6,990 bases of DNA from JANPGR01 sp031424015 (GCA_031424015.1 JANPGR010000002.1:1-6990), one strand, 5' to 3'; counted from the stretch's first letter, positions 1 through 5,599 are shown. Notes: a model not told the origin generated them from the letters alone. Numbers and translations: made by a program.

Positions 1-96
1 GCCGGCCCAAAAGCCCCCAAACAATACTAATATCCAATACTGCCCTCCTATCAAATCTCTTTACTAATTACCAAAAAAATAGTAGAGTGAACCCAT

Positions 97-1605
97 ATGA
101 TAACGCTAAAAGATATTACCTATGGCTACTATTCCGAACCTCTGTTCGAAGAAATCTCTTTTCAAATCAAACGAGGAGATCGTATTTGTATCGTGGGCGA
201 AAATGGCGCAGGTAAATCTACCCTAATGAAAATCATTTCCGGAGATATAGAGACCGACGAAGGAGTAGTCCATCGTGATAATGGCATCCGAATATTGCAG
301 GTGTCTCAGGAATTCCACGCTCATGATCTGACAATTCAGGGTTACATCCTCAAACATACAAAAAAGGTAGGACCAGCAATAGAAACTGCAAAAGCATTCG
401 GATTCGATACGGACAAATTCCCCATAGAAATGACCCTCTGTCGCAGTCTATCGGGTGGACAGCAAAAGGCCCTGGCATTGTCGGTCGCATTCGTCGAGGA
501 GCCTGACCTCCTCATGCTCGATGAACCAGAAAATCACCTCGACATCATCGCTCGTAAACACTTGATCGAACGTATCAAATTCTTTCGCGGGGCTATCCTC
601 CTCATATCACACGATCAAACGACACTGACAACAGTCGTAAACCGCACGATAGAAATCATCGACAAGACAATGTACCTAACCGAAGGAGGCTACCACGACT
701 ATATCAAAGCCCGCGCAACACGTGTAGCATCAGCAGAACGAGAACGTAAATCAATGCAAAAAGACCTCGTAGACTTGCAAAAATCCTTGGTGATCCTGCA
801 TCAAAAGGCATTCCGAGGCAAAGCAACCGGTGACTATCGTGCACGCAAGGCCGAAGTAGCAGAAATGAAAGAAACCCTAAAAACAACAAAACCACCCAGT
901 GGCAGCCAATCCAACAAACTCTCGGCACGCATCAGCGCCGAAGAACGGGCGAGTCAGAGATTTATCTGGGAGTCTGACGATCTCCGCTATCGATATCCAG
1001 GTACAGATCACGATGCGTTCCGCAGTGAATCGCTCGATATTCGTTATGGAGACAGGATCGGACTCGTAGGTAGGAACGGTGCTGGCAAAACAACATTCTT
1101 GAACACTATCTGCAACAAACTCACACCAACCAATGGAACTATGCGCTGGGCTCCTGATGCTACGTATGAATTATTCAATCAGCATATGCACCTCCCCGAA
1201 GACGGCCAGCTCGTCGATGTAGTACGCGTGGACAGAAACTGTAACGAAGAAGAAGCCTACCGAATCCTCGGTAGTGCAAAATTGTCCAGCCGTGCTCACG
1301 CAACCTTGCGAGTCAAAGACCTCTCCGGAGGGCAACGAATGCGACTGCGGTTTGCTCTGGCGTTCTCTCGGCCTCTGGACCTCCTCATACTCGACGAGCC
1401 GACCAACAACCTAGATGAATCTACATTGGAAATCCTCCGTGAATTGATCGACGGATTCCCTGGTGCACTCGTAATCATTACTCACGATCGAGCATTTATG
1501 GAGCAGATAGAATTACACAAATTTTGGTATGTGACCAACCACACCCTCCACGAGACCTACAAAGAGTTGGATGAAATCATCAAAGAAATGGAACGAGACA
1601 AGTAA
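97..1605 (+). CDS. ABC-F family ATPase (tandem ATP-binding cassettes, no membrane domain)
   Basis: A 502-residue soluble protein with two ABC ATPase domains and no transmembrane segment, the layout of the ABC-F family, whose members bind the ribosomal E site and act in translation control or antibiotic protection. Domain 1 has Walker A GENGAGKST at 34-42, signature LSGGQ at 118-122, Walker B ending D142-E143 and the H-switch at H172. Domain 2 has Walker A GRNGAGKTT at 325-333, LSGGQ at 409-413, Walker B D433-E434 and H463. A charged linker (about 205-288, likely helical) joins them, as in ABC-F proteins. Only about 75 residues separate Walker A from the signature in domain 1, so there is no EttA-type arm insertion. 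The D-loop region reads DEPENHLD in domain 1 instead of the usual DEPTNHLD. The start at 97 begins just before the first beta strand, and GAGTGA at 85-90 is a weak possible ribosome binding site. The subfamily cannot be fixed by eye. Confidence 0.93.
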   Translation: MITLKDITYGYYSEPLFEEISFQIKRGDRICIVGENGAGKSTLMKIISGDIETDEGVVHRDNGIRILQVSQEFHAHDLTIQGYILKHTKKVGPAIETAKAFGFDTDKFPIEMTLCRSLSGGQQKALALSVAFVEEPDLLMLDEPENHLDIIARKHLIERIKFFRGAILLISHDQTTLTTVVNRTIEIIDKTMYLTEGGYHDYIKARATRVASAERERKSMQKDLVDLQKSLVILHQKAFRGKATGDYRARKAEVAEMKETLKTTKPPSGSQSNKLSARISAEERASQRFIWESDDLRYRYPGTDHDAFRSESLDIRYGDRIGLVGRNGAGKTTFLNTICNKLTPTNGTMRWAPDATYELFNQHMHLPEDGQLVDVVRVDRNCNEEEAYRILGSAKLSSRAHATLRVKDLSGGQRMRLRFALAFSRPLDLLILDEPTNNLDESTLEILRELIDGFPGALVIITHDRAFMEQIELHKFWYVTNHTLHETYKELDEIIKEMERDK

Positions 1606-1613
1606 TCCACCCA

Positions 1614-1640
1614 TTGTGTGAATCAATTCTGTGGTATACT
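1614..1640 (+). promoter_or_regulatory. Extended -10 promoter for the small membrane protein gene
   Basis: TGTGGTATACT at 1630-1640 gives a near-consensus -10 (TATACT, 1635-1640) with an extended TGn element. A weak -35-like TTGTGT lies at 1614-1619 with a short 15-bp spacer. The expected transcription start, about 7 nt past the -10, falls at 1646-1648, right at the ATG at 1649. The mRNA would therefore be leaderless or nearly so. Confidence 0.6.
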
Positions 1641-1648
1641 AGATGCAT

Positions 1649-2017
1649 ATGGAAAAACTCAATCTCATCAAAAACATTTATACGTATGTATTATCAGGAG
1701 TAATGCTCATCATATTTCTCGTGTCTCTGATCAATACACTCACCTCTATTCCTGATTTGATCTATCCTAGCCCCTATTTATCGACATACAGTGAATTCAA
1801 ATCAATGAATACACCTGTACCAGCAGTGCCAGGCACGCCTGTCGTACCAACAAAATCAGAAGACCAAATCAAACAAGAGTGGCAAGAAAGGAATAATCAA
1901 GCCCTCCGCGACGAGAAAATCCGCCTCACCAAAGACATATTGAAATCGAGCATCTGGACCATCGTATCGCTCGGTGCATATTTGTATTTCCATAGAGACA
2001 TGAAGAGAAAAGACTAG
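1649..2017 (+). CDS. Small two-helix membrane protein of unknown function
   Basis: This encodes 122 residues from the ATG at 1649. An in-frame ATG at 1643 would add two residues, but it lies only 2 nt past the -10 box and so would be upstream of the expected transcription start. A hydrophobic helix spans about 10-31. A proline- and threonine-rich stretch follows (about 54-68), then a charged, probably helical segment (70-96) and a second hydrophobic helix (about 97-114), ending in the basic tail HRDMKRKD. The basic C-terminus suggests the end lies in the cytoplasm, which with two helices would also put the N-terminus inside and the Pro/Thr linker outside. The general shape recalls small DUF5671-like membrane proteins common in Parcubacteria, but I cannot confirm that family. 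It has its own promoter, 37 bp after the ABC-F gene, so co-transcription is not needed. No function can be assigned. Confidence 0.72.
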   Translation: MEKLNLIKNIYTYVLSGVMLIIFLVSLINTLTSIPDLIYPSPYLSTYSEFKSMNTPVPAVPGTPVVPTKSEDQIKQEWQERNNQALRDEKIRLTKDILKSSIWTIVSLGAYLYFHRDMKRKD

Positions 2018-2051
2018 TGGATTGAGGACATACTTATTGCTCATTTATTGG

Positions 2052-2076
2052 CCGGTTTTGGCTCCGCCAAAACCGG
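2052..2076. repeat. GGCTCCGCC hairpin, copy 1
   Basis: This is a perfect inverted repeat: CCGGTTTTGG at 2052-2061 pairs with CCAAAACCGG at 2067-2076, and the C2062-G2066 pair leaves a TCC loop. The central 17 nt, TTTTGGCTCCGCCAAAA, occurs again at 4120-4136 inside another hairpin. It lies 34 bp after the stop of the small membrane protein gene. It may end that transcript, but no T-run follows, so an intrinsic terminator is not well supported. It is equally consistent with a dispersed short palindrome. Confidence 0.6.
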
Positions 2077-2105
2077 ACCAGTCAACTCGTCTCGGATATA
2101 GAAAT

Positions 2106-2236
2106 AGGACTTCCCTGCGTTATCTGGAAAAAACCTATCGCAGGCGATATACATTTACAGATTTATAAACAAAAAGGCATATATCGCCGAGATGAGCGCC
2201 ATGACGCGTGTTTTTGAAAGGTAACGCGGAAGTCTT
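2106..2236 (+). ncRNA. Structured intergenic repeat element, copy 1 (novel RNA candidate)
   Basis: This is a 131-nt element whose ends pair. Positions 2106-2114 and 2117-2122 pair with 2222-2227 and 2228-2236 (GACTTCC, a 2-nt bulge, GCGTTA against TAACGC, GGAAGTC). Inside are the conserved AAAACCTATC (ending at 2139), a perfect 9-bp inner stem GGCGATATA/TATATCGCC (2143-2151 with 2180-2188) with a 28-nt loop, then GAGATGA, a 3-bp hairpin GCG-CCATGA-CGC (2196-2207), GTGTTTTT and GGT. AAAAC can also pair with GTTTT, which would make a three-way junction. Two further copies at 2954 and 3930 keep the motifs and the pairing with different stem sequences. The strand is set by the conserved motifs and is not proven. 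It is classed as ncRNA by inference; a mobile palindromic DNA element is the alternative. Confidence 0.6.
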
Positions 2237-2246
2237 TATGGAAAAC

Positions 2247-2419
2247 AAAAAATATAGTGAATGAAGGGACCCCGGGCCAAGGCCACGAGGTATCAGGGCT
2301 TGAATAAGTTTTATAACTTTTGAAGACTTGAAGCCTGTTTGAGGCGTATGCCGAGTTCTGCAAGGTCGAAAAAGCTGTAAAACGTATGTGAGTAGATAAG
2401 AGAAAAAAATGTAGTGAAT
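2247..2419. repeat. Intergenic segment bounded by a 16-nt direct repeat
   Basis: AAAAAATATAGTGAAT (2247-2262) recurs as AAAAAATGTAGTGAAT (2404-2419), matching at 15 of 16 positions and 157 bp apart in the same orientation. Between them is a segment with no convincing reading frame. It contains a GGGCCAAGGCC palindrome near 2274 and a longer foldable stretch near 2296-2337, where GGCTT and AAGCC pair around an inner AAGTT-TTAT-AACTT hairpin. The segment lies between structured repeat copy 1 and the Excalibur promoter. It could be a small inserted element with target duplication, or an untranslated or regulatory region. Nothing here identifies it. Confidence 0.35.
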
Positions 2420-2425
2420 CAACTA

Positions 2426-2454
2426 TATACACCCCTTGAAAAATAAGGTATACT
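2426..2454 (+). promoter_or_regulatory. Promoter of the Excalibur protein gene
   Basis: TATACT at 2449-2454 is a near-consensus -10. At a 17-bp spacing upstream is TATACA (2426-2431), which matches four of six -35 positions. The expected start near 2461 gives a leader of about 32 nt to the ATG at 2493, with no Shine-Dalgarno sequence in it. The -10 lies downstream of the alternative TTG start at 2436, which rules that start out. Confidence 0.5.
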
Positions 2455-2492
2455 GTCAATGTCAATTTATTAGACATTTATTTTTTATAACT

Positions 2493-2885
2493 ATGAGCAT
2501 AAGAGACATTATCGGAGGAATCAAACAATCCAAAGCAGCAAAGGCAACATTCGGTATAGCAATTGCAGCAATCGTTGCAGTACTAGGATTGGGCGCTACG
2601 GGTAACGATATCGATCTAGGAAAATCAATAGATCAGGGCAGTATGATAAAAACAACCAGTGTTACAGACTTTATCACAGGGGATTCCCCTACTGGTTCAT
2701 TCCTCGGAATGGGCGGGGTCAAATGTGAAATGGACACCTACAATTGTGCTGATTTCAAAACTCAGGACGAAGCACAAGAAGTATACGAAAAGTGTGGTGG
2801 CAAAACAAAAGACATTCACAATCTCGACAGGGATTTAGATGGGCTCGCTTGTACCGGGCTTCCTAAAAAGGCAATGGCTCAATAA
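2493..2885 (+). CDS. Membrane-anchored Excalibur calcium-binding domain protein
   Basis: This encodes 130 residues from the ATG at 2493. An in-frame TTG at 2436 lies upstream of the -10 box and is rejected. The N-terminus has a short basic segment and a hydrophobic helix (about 19-35), which acts as a signal anchor. A low-complexity linker follows, then a C-terminal Excalibur domain (about 78-124). This has the family pattern YNCADFKTQDEAQEVYEKCGG followed by NLDRDLDGLAC and a final LP. The DxDxDG calcium loop is D112-R-D114-L-D116-G117, as in EF-hand-like loops. The domain has four cysteines (78, 85, 101, 120); C85 and C120 match the usual Excalibur pair, and C78 and C101 could form a second disulfide. 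In the family the domain is found on cell-surface proteins, so it probably faces outwards and needs calcium to fold. It is a single-gene unit with its own promoter and terminator. Confidence 0.88.
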   Translation: MSIRDIIGGIKQSKAAKATFGIAIAAIVAVLGLGATGNDIDLGKSIDQGSMIKTTSVTDFITGDSPTGSFLGMGGVKCEMDTYNCADFKTQDEAQEVYEKCGGKTKDIHNLDRDLDGLACTGLPKKAMAQ

Positions 2886-2904
2886 ATCTTTTATTGAAAG
2901 ATTT

Positions 2905-2940
2905 ACATAAAAACCTCAGAATAGTCTGAGGTTTTTATGT
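2905..2940. terminator. Strong intrinsic terminator after the Excalibur gene
   Basis: A perfect 16-bp stem (2905-2920 with 2925-2940, core CCTCAGA/TCTGAGG) has a 4-nt ATAG loop. T-rich sequence lies in and just after its 3' arm (TTTTTATGTTTTT), and matching A-rich sequence in the 5' arm, so it could work in both directions. A second hairpin just before it, TAAATCTTT/AAAGATTTA at 2883-2905, starts on the stop codon. The two share one base. Confidence 0.85.
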
Positions 2941-2953
2941 TTTTGGGAGGTAA

Positions 2954-3087
2954 TAGACTTCTTTCAAAACACTGAGAAAACCTATCCGCAATCGACAACA
3001 CCAGTGGTGATATCTTGCCCATAAAGGCTGTGGTCGATGAGGATGAGAGCCGTGACTCGTGTTTTGGAAGGTTTTGAAAGAAGTCTA
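2954..3087 (+). ncRNA. Structured intergenic repeat element, copy 2 (novel RNA candidate)
   Basis: The outer stem is a perfect 17 bp (2954-2970 with 3071-3087, core AGACTTCTTTCAAAAC), largely different in sequence from copies 1 and 3 yet in the same place. Conserved AAAACCTATC is at 2977-2986. The inner stem ATCGACAAC/GTGGTCGAT (2991-2999 with 3030-3038, one mismatch) replaces the GCGATAT stem of the other copies. GAGGATGA is followed by a hairpin GAG-CCGTGA-CTC (3047-3058), where the middle C-G pair of the other copies has become A-T. GTGTTTT and GGAAGGT then follow. Just outside the stem, TAATGCGGAAG (3086-3096) matches the 3' outer arm of copy 3, as if an older arm had been left behind. 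The element fills the gap between the Excalibur terminator and the convergent SIMPL gene. Confidence 0.6.
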
Positions 3088-3103
3088 ATGCGGAAGCCCT
3101 CTT

Positions 3104-3874
3104 TTATTTCAATTCAAATGTAGCACGTACCACAACGGATACTGTTTTGTCTATTGTGTCTTTGTTGTAGGTACTCCAACCTACGTCTTCTTCTTTGCCT
3201 TTTGCATACACGGATACACTACCAGAGTCTATCTCTACGAGCTTTCCAACCGACTGACCAGTATTTGATGCTATTGCAACTGCGCGCTCTTTTGCGTCAT
3301 CGGTCGCCTCTTTGAGGAGAGTTTTTCTGAGCTCAGGCAATTTAGTATATTCAAAAGCAATAGTAGGGTCATAATACAGTTCAAAACCACTTTGAGCCAT
3401 CTCGCCTCGTGAATCTCCGAGCTTTTTTATCTTTTCGACATCGGTCGATGTAATCGTAACTGATTGGGTCAATCGTGTTTTTGATGGATAGGAAGCTTTT
3501 GTCTGATAATCTACATACGCAGGGGTTGTTTGTTCTGATATAAAGTTCTTTTCTATCTGATCTGTACTAGAGATACCATTATCTTTTAAATAGGTAATGA
3601 ATGATTCCATTTTTGTAGAGAATTCTGTATAGGTGTTTTTCAGATCGCTGGTATTCTTTTCGAGGGAAAGCGTTGCTGTATAAATAGCCTTGTCAGAGAC
3701 AACATCGGTTGTCTTTTTACCATTGATAGAGACTTGCGGGGATGATTCATTGATCTTTTTGACTTGGTATCCGAGGGAATAAAACGAAGCGAGGAAAAAT
3801 ACCCCCGCCAGAGCGATCAGGAATACTGCCGAGCTGGGTTGAAATTTATTAGTAGTTGGTGATGAAAATTCCAT
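3104..3874 (-). CDS. SIMPL-domain (DUF541) membrane-anchored protein
   Basis: This encodes 256 residues. One N-terminal hydrophobic helix (about 15-37) acts as a signal anchor after a polar 14-residue tail. The rest (about 45-256) has the features of the SIMPL/DUF541 family: an early strand region with KAIYTATLSLEK, a central VTITSTDVEKIKKL segment, an alpha-helical EATDDAKERAVAIASNTGQSV followed by KLVEI, and a closing strand pair ending VSVVVRATFELK. The family includes BP26/OMP28 of Brucella, a surface protein that forms ring-shaped oligomers, and E. coli YggE, linked to oxidative stress. The molecular role is unknown, so only an extracytoplasmic location can be inferred. It is convergent with the Excalibur gene and has its own promoter. 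No Shine-Dalgarno sequence precedes the ATG. Confidence 0.87.
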   Translation of the reverse strand: MEFSSPTTNKFQPSSAVFLIALAGVFFLASFYSLGYQVKKINESSPQVSINGKKTTDVVSDKAIYTATLSLEKNTSDLKNTYTEFSTKMESFITYLKDNGISSTDQIEKNFISEQTTPAYVDYQTKASYPSKTRLTQSVTITSTDVEKIKKLGDSRGEMAQSGFELYYDPTIAFEYTKLPELRKTLLKEATDDAKERAVAIASNTGQSVGKLVEIDSGSVSVYAKGKEEDVGWSTYNKDTIDKTVSVVVRATFELK

Positions 3875-3905
3875 AGAGAATATATGTTATACGAGTAATA
3901 GAGTA

Positions 3906-3916
3906 ATTATACCACA
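3906..3916 (-). promoter_or_regulatory. Extended -10 promoter of the SIMPL gene
   Basis: Read on the minus strand this is TGTGGTATAAT, a perfect -10 (TATAAT) with an extended TGn element and the same TGTGG prefix as at 1630. No good -35 is visible; the place where it should be overlaps the base of structured repeat copy 3. The leader to the ATG at 3874 would be about 25 nt. Confidence 0.65.
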
Positions 3917-3929
3917 AAACAAAAGAATA

Positions 3930-4073
3930 CTATAGTAGAACTTCCGCGTTATCCTCCCAAAACCTATCGGAAGCGATATGCACCAAAGGTATGTGTATCG
4001 GCAAAAGGTCATATATCGCTGAGATGAGCGCCATGACGCGTGTTTTGAATGGTAATGCGGAAGTTCTGTATAG
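3930..4073 (+). ncRNA. Structured intergenic repeat element, copy 3 (novel RNA candidate)
   Basis: The outer stem pairs 3937-3951 with 4053-4067 (AGAACTTCCGCGTTA against TAATGCGGAAGTTCT, one G-T wobble) and extends by CTATA/TATAG (3930-3934 with 4069-4073). Conserved AAAACCTATC is at 3959-3968. The inner stem AGCGATAT/ATATCGCT is at 3972-3979 and 4013-4020. GAGATGA is followed by the hairpin GCG-CCATGA-CGC (4026-4037), then GTGTTTT and GGT. Against copy 1, the first inner pair changes from G-C to A-T, and an outer pair changes G2108-C2234 to A3939-T4065; both are compensatory. The element lies between the 3' end of uvrC and the SIMPL promoter. On the minus strand the outer stem is followed by TTCTTTTGTTTTG, so it might also end uvrC transcription. 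Confidence 0.62.
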
Positions 4074-4101
4074 CTAGAGTCTGGAATGACAATTAATTTA
4101 T

Positions 4102-5349
4102 TTATGTTTTGTTAGGCTTTTTTGGCTCCGCCAAAAAAGCCTTTGCCCTCCTGTCTTTGTGAAATCCTATCGCATAGCGATGCGCTTCACTGTTGGCGAG
4201 GAGGATTGCATCCTTCCACACAGAAATCACCCTCTGATCACCCAATACTTCTCTCGCCTTGTGTTTATCATCTTTTACCACCGATACTACCGATATCGTT
4301 TTACGGTTTTGAGATACTATTGTTTCTGCTATGTTCATTTGTATTTCATTACCATCTGTAACAATGATATTTGGCATGTGCCATTCGTGATGACGCATAC
4401 GACGTGTGAGGATTTGCAACAACGCCGCAGGGTCGTTGCTACTCGTGATGTTGCGAATGATGAATTTGCGATATTCGTGAGGTTGCGGTTCGCCGTTCTC
4501 GAGCACCACCATGACCCCCACCATCGATGTCCCAGCCAGATGCGCTACGTCGTACGCCTCGATACGCACTGATGCTATTCCCCTCTGTTTGCCTTCTATT
4601 TTTATGAGCCCTACATCGCGGATATGTTGCAATGACCACAAAGTATTTCGCACCGACAACGCTGCTTCGTATTCTTGCCGAGCAGAATAGTCTGCCATTC
4701 TGGATTCGAGTTTTTTTATGAGTTCTTGCTGATTGCCCGACAGTACACTCATCAGGTCGTCTATCATCATACGATACGCGCTCTGACCTGATTCGTCCGT
4801 AGTCTGTGTAGCCGATAATCCTAACGTTTCGTAGAATCTGTCTCGTTCGCGATTTTTCGTCTTTCCTGATCTGAATGGGAATATCTTGCGCAATAATCGC
4901 AAGGTCTCGCGGATTGTCGGTGCGTGCGGGAATGGGCCAAAGGTCTGGAGGACAGTATAGCCGAGCTTTTCAGAGGATTCGAGTGTGCGTGTACGTTCGA
5001 GAAATACCCGTGGGAATGCCTCGTCTGTTACCACCACGCTGTAGGCGCTTTTGTTGTCTTTTTCTTTGGTGTTGTAGTAGGGCTGAAATTTCTTTATCAG
5101 GCTGGCTTCGAGAAGGACGGATTCCAGGATCGATACTGTCTCGGTCCACTCCAGTGTACTGGTACGTGTCACCATGTCGACGAATCCGACCCCGCGTTCG
5201 TCAATCAGGTCACGACCAAAATAGCTCCGTGTACGACTACGCAGACTGGTCGCGCGACCGATGTAGAGGATCACACCAGATGAATCGACAAATCGATAAA
5301 CGCCAGGTGTATCAGGAATCGTGAGTGATCGATACTGTTCGAGGGTCAT
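4102..5349 (-). CDS. uvrC: UvrC-like excinuclease, short form without Fe-S cysteines or HhH tail
   Basis: UvrC makes both incisions around a lesion in nucleotide excision repair, with UvrA and UvrB. This protein has 415 residues against about 600 usually. The N-terminal GIY-YIG nuclease has G16-V-Y18, Y29-I-G31, the metal-binding glutamate E81 in LLEASLIK, and N93. A UVR UvrB-contact motif lies at about 207-243. The RNase H-like nuclease keeps its catalytic set: D267 (EAYDVAHLAG), D332 (IIVTDGNEIQMN) and H390 (SEAHRYAI). The protein stops soon after the RRAKA motif, so the C-terminal helix-hairpin-helix pair is missing. It has no cysteine at all; the usual four-cysteine cluster region after FPFR is replaced by SGKTKNRERDRF. 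The ATG at 5349 is chosen over 5373 because codons 1-4 of the longer form overlap the -10 box. Both nuclease sites look intact, so it is probably active and not a pseudogene. Confidence 0.9.
   Translation of the reverse strand: MTLEQYRSLTIPDTPGVYRFVDSSGVILYIGRATSLRSRTRSYFGRDLIDERGVGFVDMVTRTSTLEWTETVSILESVLLEASLIKKFQPYYNTKEKDNKSAYSVVVTDEAFPRVFLERTRTLESSEKLGYTVLQTFGPFPHAPTIRETLRLLRKIFPFRSGKTKNRERDRFYETLGLSATQTTDESGQSAYRMMIDDLMSVLSGNQQELIKKLESRMADYSARQEYEAALSVRNTLWSLQHIRDVGLIKIEGKQRGIASVRIEAYDVAHLAGTSMVGVMVVLENGEPQPHEYRKFIIRNITSSNDPAALLQILTRRMRHHEWHMPNIIVTDGNEIQMNIAETIVSQNRKTISVVSVVKDDKHKAREVLGDQRVISVWKDAILLANSEAHRYAIGFHKDRRAKAFLAEPKKPNKT
4114..4142. repeat. GGCTCCGCC hairpin, copy 2, inside the 3' end of uvrC
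   Basis: This is a perfect 12-bp inverted repeat (AGGCTTTTTTGG at 4114-4125 with 4131-4142) plus a C4126-G4130 pair and a TCC loop. Its core TTTTGGCTCCGCCAAAA is identical to that at 2056-2072, but the outer arm bases differ and still pair. On the minus strand it encodes the last residues of UvrC (about KAFLAEPKKP). No T-run follows in either direction, so a standard terminator is doubtful. Confidence 0.6.
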
Positions 5350-5361
5350 ATAACGGAACCT

Positions 5362-5372
5362 AGTGTACCACA
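5362..5372 (-). promoter_or_regulatory. Extended -10 promoter of uvrC
   Basis: The minus strand reads TGTGGTACACT, a -10-like TACACT with extended TGn and the same TGTGGTA prefix as at 1630 and 3916. No clear -35 is seen. The expected start near 5355 leaves a leader of about 6 nt before the ATG at 5349. Confidence 0.55.
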
Positions 5373-5438
5373 TTGCAGCACGGTGGGAAAATACTTGGAT
5401 CTTAGCTTATATTTTCTGTTTTTAACCAGACGCCTTTG

Positions 5439-5493
5439 GTCGTCTTCCCAGGTAAGCCTGTCCTGAACTTGATTCAGGAACATGGGATCCATT
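5439..5493. repeat. Palindromic intergenic repeat A (nested form)
   Basis: This starts GTCGTCTTCCCAGG and ends TGGGATCCATT, the same ends as repeat B at 5639. The outer TCCCA/TGGGA pair encloses an inner hairpin TCCTGAA-CTTGA-TTCAGGA (5461-5479). B has a single TCCCAGG-CTCGA-CCTGGGA hairpin. Both hairpins have a 7-bp stem and a CTYGA loop, so A looks like one unit nested in another. Similar palindromes (GTCATCC...GGATCC type) are widespread between bacterial genes. Confidence 0.65.
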
Positions 5494-5520
5494 GATTTGT
5501 GCATTACTCTCTAGATCCCC

Positions 5521-5599
5521 GGTCGATTATTCCCATAATCGTTCGTACCTCACTCTTTGGGAATATATCGCCGAGGATGACAATACCTGTTGGGTTTTT
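5521..5599 (+). other. Possible decayed fourth copy of the structured element
   Basis: GGTCGATTATTCCC (5521-5534) pairs with GGGAATATATCGCC (5559-5572) with two bulged bases, in the position of the inner stem. Next comes GAGGATGA (5573-5580), identical to copy 2. Then come 3 nt, 6 nt and 3 nt that pair as CAA-TACCTG-TTG (5581-5592), then GGTTTTT. This is the spacing of the other copies. The AAAACCTATC motif and the outer stem are missing, and a competing hairpin CGATTAT/ATAATCG is present. It may be a remnant or chance. Confidence 0.35.

Noticed and set aside
2106..2236. Structured elements as integron attC sites
   Set aside because: The ends do not give RYYYAAC...GTTRRRY in either orientation (GTTATCT, GTTACCT and GTTTTGA fail), and there is no integrase in the window. 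Kept only as an analogy.
2135..2477. Minus-strand ORFs over the intergenic region (95 and 104 residues)
   Set aside because: They overlap each other in different frames, have no protein-like pattern, and run across the structured repeat and the Excalibur promoter.
2436..2492. Upstream TTG start for the Excalibur gene
   Set aside because: It lies upstream of the -10 box, adds a polar, family-unlike stretch, and separates the N-terminus from the signal anchor.
4011..4050. Hammerhead ribozyme core in the structured element (CTGAGATGAG resembles CUGAUGAG)
   Set aside because: The core is interrupted (CTGAGATGAG, and GATGAGGATGAG in copy 2), and the required GAAA and cleavage-site strands are not placed correctly.
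4159..5324. Plus-strand ORFs inside uvrC (79 to 149 residues)
   Set aside because: These are shadows of a well-supported conserved gene on the other strand; their translations are cysteine/arginine-rich without domain features.
5350..5373. Longer N-terminus of UvrC (start at 5373)
   Set aside because: Its first codons overlap the extended -10 promoter, and the family N-terminus fits the ATG at 5349.
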